A stretch of 5,484 bases of DNA, taken from the NCBI GenBank assembly GCA_900552055.1, contig URYI01000130.1, positions 1 through 5,484 on the forward strand, written 5' to 3'. The stretch comes from an uncultured Eubacteriales bacterium (GTDB lineage Bacteria; Bacillota; Clostridia; Christensenellales; QALW01). The notes beneath the pieces were generated by a model. The model did no database searches. It was given only the letters and a program-made list of their open reading frames with translations, and was not told the origin of the DNA. The number at the start of each line of letters is the position of its first letter. Position 1 is the first letter of the stretch. Both the position numbers and the translations under genes were made by a program. This document shows, piece by piece, positions 1 through 5,484 of this stretch.

Positions 1-1054
<1,054 letters not shown>

Positions 1055-1058
<4 letters not shown>

Positions 1059-1267
1059 GATTCTGCCTCCTTACTGAGCTCCACTACATCGCCGATTTCG
1101 CAGTGAAGCGCCCTGCAGATCCGCTCTAAAATCTCAAGGCTCACATATTCGTCATGGCTGAGCTTTGCGATGGTGGAAGCCGAAACACCTGCCATTTCCG
1201 TTAAGGAAGATTTTTTGATTTTCATATCGATCAGCTGCTTCCACAACTTATTATACTGTACTGCCAT
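1055..1267 (-). CDS. Small XRE-family HTH transcriptional regulator
   Basis: A 70-residue protein consisting almost entirely of a Cro/CI-type helix-turn-helix, similar to the short HTH_26-type regulators common in Firmicute mobile elements. Helix 2 is about residues 21-27 (LTEMAGV), the turn and recognition helix about 28-37 (SASTIAKLS), followed by SLEILERICRALHCEIGDVVEL, the typical C-terminal half with 'CEIGDVVE'. The ATG at 1267 is preferred over a GTG at 1276 because GAGGTG lies 6 nt upstream of the ATG and overlaps the GTG. The gene overlaps the MFS gene by 4 nt and has a sigma-A promoter just upstream, so the two form an operon. Regulators of this kind often repress their own promoter; two GGAAAACTTT copies and a 9-bp palindrome upstream are candidate operators (inference). 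No ligand-binding domain is present. Confidence 0.88.
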
Positions 1268-1296
1268 ACGGTTCACCTCATTATTATAATAAGGTT

Positions 1297-1325
1297 AGTA
1301 TAACACAAAGTTTTCCAAATCTCAA
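1297..1325 (-). promoter_or_regulatory. Sigma-A promoter of the xre-MFS operon
   Basis: On the minus strand, TTGAGA (1325-1320, 5 of 6 to consensus) and TATACT (1302-1297, 5 of 6) are separated by exactly 17 bp. Transcription would start near 1290, giving a leader of about 20 nt that carries the GAGGTG ribosome binding site. The spacer contains GGAAAACTTT (1316-1307), repeated at 1391-1382, so a repressor bound there would block polymerase. Confidence 0.65.
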
Positions 1326-1620
1326 TGAATTTTCCGATTTCTCGTAAGATATTCTCTGCTTGCGTCTTTTGTAATTATACTAAAGTTTTCCTATCTTCTT
1401 TTACTTCTGTGTTATTTCATAAAAGTCCGTTGAAATCTGCTTTCGTATATCAAAAGATATTTGATATATTGGAAATCGAAAAATAGAGGATGAAAAAGCT
1501 TGATTCTAAACCGTTTTTTAAGTCTAAACTTTAAGGAGCAAGGTGTTTGTACCTTATCCCTCGTTTTTGTGTTTCAAAGTGTTACAGGTTTGATGATACC
1601 GCTTTCCTATCGGCTTCGGT
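1326..1620. other. AT-rich gap between tnpV and xre
   Basis: No credible gene. It contains the second GGAAAACTTT copy (minus strand, 1391-1382) next to a TATAAT (1379-1374) that lacks a convincing -35. It also contains the palindrome at 1446-1468 and a weak hairpin AAGGT/ACCTT (1540-1544 and 1551-1555, 6-nt loop). No U-tract terminator follows tnpV, so tnpV transcription may run on into xre. Open plus-strand frames near 1500-1800 are antisense shadows of tnpV or lack a ribosome binding site. Confidence 0.6.
1446..1468. promoter_or_regulatory. Perfect 9-bp palindrome, operator-like
   Basis: Arms TATATCAAA (1446-1454) and TTTGATATA (1460-1468) are perfect inverted repeats around a 5-bp AGATA spacer. 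The size and symmetry fit a dimeric HTH-protein operator. It lies about 120 bp upstream of the xre -35 box and downstream of tnpV. Which protein binds is unknown; the neighbouring XRE regulator is an obvious candidate. Confidence 0.45.
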
Positions 1621-1992
1621 TTATGCGAAAATCACTTCTGCGTTTACGATTTCCACTGTCGCTTCACGCAGCGTATTTATCTTGCCTGCCCATTTCATCG
1701 GCTTCTCGGCTTTGAGCTTTTCGGTCACGCCCTCACGCTCCGTCATCTGTTCTATCAGCCGAAAAAACAATTCTGTTGCCTGCCGGTCAATATCCGCAAG
1801 ATAGCCGTTCAGCCTGCCGCTTGTGAGCAGATTGGTGTAAAACACTTTTCTGTGCTGCCGGATATACCGCAAATGCCGCTGTCCCCATATCCCTATGATC
1901 TTGTTTTCTTCGGCGGGTAAAGTGAGATTCGGTAAGTAATAGTCGCCTTGCAGTGTATAAGCGCCGCCCATTTGTTCAAATAATGATTTCAT
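1621..1992 (-). CDS. tnpV: TnpV family transposon-encoded protein
   Basis: A 123-residue protein recognised as TnpV by its whole course: KSLFEQMGGAYTLQGDYYLPNLTLP at the N-terminus, IGIWGQRHLRYIRQHRK in the middle (about residues 33-49), NLLTSGRLNGYLADIDRQA (about 54-72), and the terminal REGVTEKLKAE...EIVNAEVIFA. The length is normal for the family, so the gene appears intact. TnpV is an accessory protein of Tn4451-like and other clostridial mobile elements; it has been suggested to resemble excisionases, but no biochemical role is established to my knowledge. The ATG at 1992 is chosen because GGAGG lies 8 nt upstream. The frame stays open to a TTG at 2067, but that has no good ribosome binding site and would translate the right inverted repeat. 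Its presence with a large serine recombinase fragment on the same strand marks this region as part of a mobile element. Confidence 0.9.
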   Translation of the reverse strand: MKSLFEQMGGAYTLQGDYYLPNLTLPAEENKIIGIWGQRHLRYIRQHRKVFYTNLLTSGRLNGYLADIDRQATELFFRLIEQMTEREGVTEKLKAEKPMKWAGKINTLREATVEIVNAEVIFA

Positions 1993-2027
1993 TGAAGTTT
2001 CCTCCAAATTCAGTTTTAGATTTTTCT

Positions 2028-2049
2028 GCAATATACCGTACCGATTGTC
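2028..2049 (-). repeat. Right copy of 22-23 bp inverted repeat
   Basis: On the minus strand it begins GACAATCGG and ends GTATATTGC, and it lies 36 bp upstream of the tnpV start. It pairs with the plus-strand copy at 169-191 (one missing A, one A/G change). The two copies point inward with their TTGC ends and enclose about 1.84 kb. The flanks of the two copies are unrelated, and no convincing short target duplication is seen outside them. Confidence 0.8.
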
Positions 2050-2369
2050 TTTACCACTTGTTTTCAAAACCTTCGTTATGGGACCTCATCATTATGGGCG
2101 GTTTTCTATTTTTAACATCCGGCGAATTTTAAATAGTACAACCTCCGGGTATTATATTTTGTATTGAACAATCCGCTCCTATCCGGCAGCATATGAGCCT
2201 GATAAGGGCGGATTGTTTTTATAGTTTTTTTATATAGGCAATACAATCAGAGAACAATGCATTTCTGCTGGTAATGACCCATCCGCTGAACAATAACCTT
2301 GGTGTGGTTTTATCATTCTTGCTTTGCAGTTCGTTGCGCGGGCCTGCTTTTGTATCCCCATTGAATTAT
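2050..2369. other. Non-coding gap between tnpV and rhamnosidase
   Basis: No gene supported. From left to right it holds the upstream flank of tnpV with two TTATGGG copies (near 2076 and 2093), an AT-rich stretch, the strong plus-strand terminator at 2168-2220, and about 150 bp of 3' flank of the rhamnosidase gene without any obvious minus-strand terminator. A junction between the mobile module and the rhamnosidase locus probably lies here, but I see no sharp boundary. Confidence 0.55.
2168..2220 (+). terminator. Strong Rho-independent terminator, plus strand, orphan
   Basis: The stem starts with ACAATCCGC (2168-2176) and closes with GCGGATTGT (2208-2216), a perfect 9-bp base. It extends inward as an imperfect stem to about 20 positions (TATC/GATA and GGC/GCC pairs) with a loop of about 9 nt containing AGCATATGA. 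Five Ts follow directly (2216-2220), then a second T-run (2225-2231). On the minus strand no U-run follows the stem, so the direction is plus. No plus-strand gene lies upstream within the window. Confidence 0.75.
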
Positions 2370-3194
2370 CTATCCCAGCTTAAAGGTATACTCACCGGCC
2401 TCCAGCATATATTCGGCTGTGCCGTTTACCGCTTTTCCGGTATAGCCGCTTCCGTTCATTGAAAGCTGAGAGGGCTCCAGGCCAAGCAGGGGTATGATAA
2501 CGCGCGCTTTGGTATTAAAGGGCAGGGACAAATTGAATGTAACCGTGCCGTCCCGGCGCTCCCACTGGCTGGTGACTTTGCCGTTTGCCAGCTCTACGCA
2601 GGCCTGAACCTTGTTGAGCGCGGTAGTAAAATCAGGGCTTATGGTTATGTAGCCTTTATAGGGCAGAGTATAGGGGATAATACCTGCCAGAGCCTTAAAG
2701 AACCAGGGGCAGAAGGCGCCCTGCATGGGATGGTTGTGTGAGTTCATAGTGTCCCCCGTGGTATTCTCCCAGCGTTCCCAGAGGCTGGTTGCGCCGTTTG
2801 CCAGCATATAGCCTATGCTGGGGTAATCGGTTCTTGACAGTATCTGTACTCCTATATCGTTCCGTTTTATGAGGTTAAGCACCTCAAAAAGATATTTGGT
2901 GAGCTGGCTGCCCGTAGTAACGTGGCATTGGTTTTCCTGCACTATATCCTCTATGAGCATATTAGCTATAAGGTAATCTGCTCCGGAGGGGATTATGCCC
3001 AGGAACATAGGGAAGACGTTTGAACCCTGGGAGAAGGGCACATAATAGCCGTTGCGGTCAAAAAAGGCGGAATTAATATTATCCTTTAATTCAACCGCTC
3101 TTTGGGCGTATAACTGGCTCTGGCTGTCCAGTCCCAGATATTCGGCCGACTTCTGCATTATGGTCAGGCAGTAATAGAGATAGCAGGTGGTCAC
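2370..3194 (-). CDS. Alpha-L-rhamnosidase (GH78), C-terminal part after frameshift
   Basis: The open frame encodes the second half of the (alpha/alpha)6 catalytic barrel and the C-terminal beta-sandwich of GH78. Counted from a GTG at 3194: QKSAEYLG (14-21) matches the family's barrel helix; TSLWERWENTTGD (136-148) holds the conserved WE-x-W glutamate thought to act as catalytic base; MNSHNHPMQGAF (150-161) is the conserved S-x-NH motif; and KGYITISPDF...ERRDGTVTFNLSLPFNTKARVIIP (180-236) is the C-terminal domain. The protein ends FKLG at a normal family terminus. The GTG has no ribosome binding site. The frame is open upstream to 3242, reading YLGRSNIDNQL, which is ordinary GH78 sequence, so this is not an independent gene. 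It is the continuation of the 597-residue part in the -1 frame. Without the first catalytic motif it should be inactive by itself. Confidence 0.88.
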   Translation of the reverse strand: MTTCYLYYCLTIMQKSAEYLGLDSQSQLYAQRAVELKDNINSAFFDRNGYYVPFSQGSNVFPMFLGIIPSGADYLIANMLIEDIVQENQCHVTTGSQLTKYLFEVLNLIKRNDIGVQILSRTDYPSIGYMLANGATSLWERWENTTGDTMNSHNHPMQGAFCPWFFKALAGIIPYTLPYKGYITISPDFTTALNKVQACVELANGKVTSQWERRDGTVTFNLSLPFNTKARVIIPLLGLEPSQLSMNGSGYTGKAVNGTAEYMLEAGEYTFKLG

Positions 3195-3205
3195 AAGCTG
3201 ATTGT

Positions 3206-4999
3206 CTATATTGGAGCGTCCCAGGTAGTGCTGAAAGCGCTTTCAGAAAGCGGGGGCGCCCATTCGCCTACAAACATGCTGGAAACCAGCCCGCGGCCGT
3301 CCAGTTGGGAGAGCATAAAATCGGTATATTTTTTCATGCCTTGGTAATGCTCTTTAAGGGCGGTATCATCATTATAGAACAGATAGATAAAATAGGGGAG
3401 CAGCACATATACGCTGCTTACGTGGAAAGCCGGACGCCCGCCGTAGAAATATGGCGCAGTGTCGCCGATTTCGCCGTTCTGTCCGCCGTCCTGGGCGTCC
3501 TTTATATCCCGCAGCCATTTCTCATAGAATAACAGCATATCGTAGTTATACATGGCTTCTTCAAACCGAACTGTCATATCGTTAATCCAGGCGAGACGCT
3601 CGTCTCTCTGGGGGCAGTCGGTAGGAACCGAATGCAGATTGTTGCGCTCGGTTGACACGATGGTGTCATAAATATCGTTAAGCATCTGGTTGTCGCAGCT
3701 GAACCAGCCAGTTCTGTTTACGCTGCTGTTTACCCGGTACGCCGTGGCATTTAAAAGCGAACTGTTGCTCTGCACGAAAATCTGCACATACCTAAAGCCG
3801 TGATAAGTGAAGCGGGGTTCATATTCTTCAATGCCCTCCCCCTTAAGTATGTATTCGTCCGTCGCCCGTGCAGTACGCAGGTTTTCCTGGTTGACCGAGA
3901 AATCCGGGTTAATGGTTTCAGCAAATTTTACAACAATTTTTGAACCGGCTTCACCCCGGACCCGCAGTTTTACCCAACCAGCTATATTTTTGCCGAAATC
4001 TATAGTCATGGAATCGGCCGTTGGACGGTAAACTGTGCGGGCGCGCAGCTTTTCAAAGCGCTTAATGGGAGGGAGCAGGTCGCGGTAAAGCTCTCCTTTG
4101 GGACCTTCAACGGCTATTGCGGGGGAGAAGGGCGCTTCGGCGCGGAAATCCTCTGCTTCAGGCAGAGTTATTTCCAGGCGCGCGTCATAGGTTTCTCCGT
4201 CATATATGTTGTTCATAATTACGGGACCTTTTGCGGCATACCATTTTAGGCCTTCATCTGTATAAATGGTTTCGGATGTGCCGTCCGAATAGAACAGCTT
4301 TAAATTCATAAGCAGACAGGGATTGCCCAGCCAGGAAGGATTAGTTCCAAAAGTCTGCATGAAAAATTTATGTTCATGACCCAGCCAGCCCTCGCCCAGC
4401 ATGACCGAAATAAGATTAGCGCCTTTTTTTATGTTTTGGGTGACGTCGTATACTGAATAGAGTACCCGCCGGTTATAATCTGTCCAGCCCGGTTCCAGGA
4501 CGTTATCGCCTATTTTGCAGCTATTTAAATAAAGCTCGCTGTAGCCGGGACCGCAGATATATGCGTAAGCGTGTTCCAGATTCTTGCGTATGCGGAATTT
4601 TTTCACCAGCATGTAATTCTCACGCTTTTTATAATCTTTGAAGCCTATGAAGCGGCCCTGCCAGTCCTCTTGATTATATAAAGCGGTAAGGAAATAATAT
4701 GTATCGCTTTTAAAGCTGTTATCGCCGCACCATATTTGTATATCGAAATAATAAAGGCGGGCGCTTTCCAGCTCAGGGCCAGCGTAGCGGCACTTGGTTT
4801 CAGAACCGGCTGCTATTTTGGTATCCCAGAGCAGATCGTCATTGTTAAGAGCTTCGGCGGATTGTGCAACGCGCACCCTGTAATTGGTCTGCATTCCAGG
4901 GTAATTGGTAAGTTTCCAGCTGAAACGGGGTGTCTTACTGTTTACGCCCAGAGGATTGCAGGTGTATTCGCAGTAAGCCAGTAAATTTGTATTTGTCAT
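3206..4999 (-). CDS. Alpha-L-rhamnosidase (GH78), N-terminal part before frameshift
   Basis: GH78 enzymes hydrolyse terminal alpha-L-rhamnose from plant polysaccharides, flavonoid glycosides and similar substrates. Domains visible in order: an N-terminal Ig-like domain (about 4-106, with NPLGVNSKTPRFSWKL typical of the family); the carbohydrate-binding-like rhamnosidase N domain (about 128-290, with GPGYSELYLNS and NLISVMLGEGW); a beta domain (about 312-410, DFGKNIAGWVKLRVRGEAG); and the first half of the catalytic barrel from 430. PTDCPQRDERLAW (459-471) with D474 carries the acidic catalytic cluster; many homologues have GW-x-GD where this has AWIND. VGEW is at 577-580. There is no signal peptide, so the enzyme would act in the cytoplasm on imported oligosaccharides. 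The ATG at 4999 has AGGAG 9 nt upstream. Translation ends prematurely at TAG (3208-3206) after about 15 off-family residues; the barrel continues in the -1 frame. Together the parts make about 880 residues, a normal GH78 length. Likely a recent pseudogene, or a sequencing error. Confidence 0.9.
   Translation of the reverse strand: MTNTNLLAYCEYTCNPLGVNSKTPRFSWKLTNYPGMQTNYRVRVAQSAEALNNDDLLWDTKIAAGSETKCRYAGPELESARLYYFDIQIWCGDNSFKSDTYYFLTALYNQEDWQGRFIGFKDYKKRENYMLVKKFRIRKNLEHAYAYICGPGYSELYLNSCKIGDNVLEPGWTDYNRRVLYSVYDVTQNIKKGANLISVMLGEGWLGHEHKFFMQTFGTNPSWLGNPCLLMNLKLFYSDGTSETIYTDEGLKWYAAKGPVIMNNIYDGETYDARLEITLPEAEDFRAEAPFSPAIAVEGPKGELYRDLLPPIKRFEKLRARTVYRPTADSMTIDFGKNIAGWVKLRVRGEAGSKIVVKFAETINPDFSVNQENLRTARATDEYILKGEGIEEYEPRFTYHGFRYVQIFVQSNSSLLNATAYRVNSSVNRTGWFSCDNQMLNDIYDTIVSTERNNLHSVPTDCPQRDERLAWINDMTVRFEEAMYNYDMLLFYEKWLRDIKDAQDGGQNGEIGDTAPYFYGGRPAFHVSSVYVLLPYFIYLFYNDDTALKEHYQGMKKYTDFMLSQLDGRGLVSSMFVGEWAPPLSESAFSTTWDAPI
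3231..3246. promoter_or_regulatory. Perfect cre-like palindrome inside the rhamnosidase gene
   Basis: CTGAAAGCGCTTTCAG is a perfect 16-bp palindrome, and its core matches the CcpA catabolite-response consensus TGWAARCGYTWNCW at every position. CcpA sites within coding regions can block elongating RNA polymerase in Firmicutes (established), and carbon-catabolite control would make sense for a rhamnosidase. However, it is about 1.75 kb into the gene and overlaps the frameshift interval, so chance or a local rearrangement is possible. Confidence 0.4.
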
Positions 5000-5046
5000 T
5001 TTTTCTTCTCCTGCTAAAGTATTTTTAATACCCGAATTTAGCCTAT

Positions 5047-5076
5047 ATTATATATCAAAAGCTGGGGCAAACGCAA
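5047..5076 (-). promoter_or_regulatory. Probable promoter of the rhamnosidase gene
   Basis: On the minus strand TATAAT (5052-5047) is a perfect -10. The best -35 is TTGCGT (5076-5071) with an 18-bp spacer, a weak match. Transcription would start near 5040, about 40 nt before the ATG. An inverted pair, CTGGGG (5062-5067) and CCCCAG (5105-5110) with extra flanking pairs, brackets the -35 region and could be a regulator site, for example for an AraC- or LacI-type sugar regulator (speculative). Confidence 0.5.
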
Positions 5077-5132
5077 TAGATTATGCTTATTTTATTTTTA
5101 ATTACCCCAGTTTGCAAGGAAGACTGTCCGAA

Positions 5133-5153
5133 GGCATAAAATTTGCGTCCTGC
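5133..5153. repeat. Direct repeat copy 1 (imperfect, 21 bp)
   Basis: Begins GGCATAAAA, contains TTTGCGTC and ends CTGC. Matches 5210-5231 with two substitutions and one missing T, at a period of about 77 bp. Found by eye. Confidence 0.6.
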
Positions 5154-5209
5154 TGCGCTGCTTTGGCTCCATGTACGGATGGTATATGTTTCTCAAGCGC
5201 GCTTTACCC

Positions 5210-5231
5210 GGCACAAAATTTTGCGTTCTGC
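5210..5231. repeat. Direct repeat copy 2 (imperfect, 22 bp)
   Basis: Begins GGCACAAAA, contains TTTTGCGTT and ends CTGC. Second copy of the 5133-5153 unit. Confidence 0.6.
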
Positions 5232-5419
5232 CTCTACGGCCTCAAACGGAGAAGGTTTCTTTATTTTCAAGGCAACGAAGAAAGCGTACCGGGTAGTACG
5301 CCCATTGAGGATAACGCGGAAAATGAAGGAATTGTCCCGTCTTGAGGCGTATAGTTCCTTGTAATCTGAGGGTAAAGGAGGGAAAAAACACTATCAAGGG
5401 GGGGAGGGGCGGCGCGGAG

Positions 5420-5451
5420 TTTTTCCGCTCCCCTTTTGGGGAGCGGAAAAA
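5420..5451. repeat. Perfect 14-bp inverted repeat (hairpin 1)
   Basis: Arms TTTTTCCGCTCCCC (5420-5433) and GGGGAGCGGAAAAA (5438-5451) around a TTTT loop. The T-run is on the 5' arm in both directions and no U-tract follows the stem, so it is not a canonical intrinsic terminator. It is preceded by a G-rich stretch (5398-5409). Confidence 0.85.
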
Positions 5452-5452
5452 T

Positions 5453-5482
5453 CCTGCGGCAGCGCGTAAGCGCTGCCGCAGG
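5453..5482. repeat. Perfect 13-bp GC-rich inverted repeat (hairpin 2)
   Basis: Arms CCTGCGGCAGCGC (5453-5465) and GCGCTGCCGCAGG (5470-5482) around a GTAA tetraloop of the GNRA type. It starts two bases after hairpin 1 ends. The pair looks like a short interspersed palindromic repeat; it may continue past the window edge. Confidence 0.85.
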
Positions 5483-5484
5483 CC

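Larger units (their letters stand above)
5100..5419. other. Non-coding block with direct repeat and hairpin, possible structured RNA
   Basis: No credible gene: two overlapping plus-strand frames of 70-80 codons have low-complexity, Cys- and Arg-rich translations, no ribosome binding site and no recognisable domain. The block shows an imperfect direct repeat (5133-5153 and 5210-5231, both beginning GGCA and containing GCGT then CTGC, about 19 of 22 alike). It also has a perfect hairpin GCGTAC/GTACGC (5284-5289 and 5296-5301, 6-nt loop) and a string AAAGGAGGG near 5375-5385 that looks like a ribosome binding site but is followed by ATC rather than a start codon. I do not recognise a known RNA family. 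The arrangement resembles an interspersed intergenic element or a gene leader whose gene is absent. Confidence 0.4.

Noticed and set aside
1500..1804. Plus-strand frames at 1500-1715 and 1547-1804
   Set aside because: Mostly antisense to tnpV, with no supporting ribosome binding site or domain.
1992..2067. Longer TnpV with a TTG start at 2067
   Set aside because: The extra 25 residues translate the inverted repeat, there is no good ribosome binding site, and GGAGG before the ATG at 1992 gives the family-typical N-terminus.
2274..2462. Plus-strand 62-codon frame
   Set aside because: No ribosome binding site, overlaps the 3' end of the rhamnosidase gene, no recognisable domain.
3206..3246. 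Programmed -1 ribosomal frameshift joining the GH78 halves
   Set aside because: No X-XXY-YYZ slippery heptamer lies in the permitted interval, and GH78 enzymes are not known to use one; mutation or sequence error is simpler.
3305..4984. Plus-strand frames at 3305-3532, 3807-4031 and 4736-4984
   Set aside because: Antisense shadows of the well-supported GH78 gene.
5112..5364. Two plus-strand frames of 77 and 73 codons upstream of the rhamnosidase
   Set aside because: Overlapping frames over a repeat-bearing non-coding block, with no ribosome binding site and no domain.

Overview
The window looks like accessory DNA from a low-to-mid GC gut-type Firmicute, probably class Clostridia (Lachnospiraceae or Oscillospiraceae-like). 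The grounds are strong AGGAGG-type ribosome binding sites, sigma-A style promoters, a TnpV protein and a TnpX-type large serine recombinase typical of clostridial mobile elements, and a cytoplasmic GH78 rhamnosidase. No taxonomic marker is present, so this is inference. Every protein-coding gene I support lies on the minus strand.

Left part (1-2050), mobile-element wreckage. At the left edge is the 5' end of a large serine recombinase (TTG start at 154). It loses family similarity after about 36 residues, at a TTAC followed by AAAG and a small hairpin; this resembles the left end of an IS200/IS605-type insertion sequence. Just upstream of the recombinase, and again upstream of tnpV in opposite orientation, is a 22-23 bp sequence (169-191 and 2028-2049) with about 21 of 23 positions identical. 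These inverted repeats enclose 1.9 kb carrying tnpV, a small XRE-type regulator and a 9-helix MFS-like membrane protein. The MFS reading frame runs into the left repeat and ends prematurely. The regulator and MFS genes overlap by ATGA and have a clear promoter with operator-like repeats upstream.

Middle (2050-2370), no gene. It holds a strong plus-strand intrinsic terminator with no gene left to terminate.

Right part (2370-4999), one alpha-L-rhamnosidase (GH78) gene of about 880 codons, split by a single frameshift near 3209-3242 into a 597-residue N-terminal part and a 274-residue C-terminal part. A perfect 16-bp palindrome matching the CcpA cre consensus overlaps the frameshift interval. 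The gene has a good RBS and a plausible promoter.

Right edge (5000-5484), no credible gene. Beyond the rhamnosidase promoter there is a block with an imperfect 21-22 bp direct repeat, a small perfect hairpin, an SD-like string without a start codon, and two adjacent long perfect hairpins. It looks like an intergenic repeat or a structured RNA/leader.

As a whole: a degraded mobile module (recombinase, TnpV, regulator, transporter-like cargo) lies next to a probably inactivated plant-glycan enzyme. The best candidate for something undescribed is the inverted-repeat-bounded tnpV-xre-MFS unit beside the recombinase gene; the non-coding block at the right edge is second.
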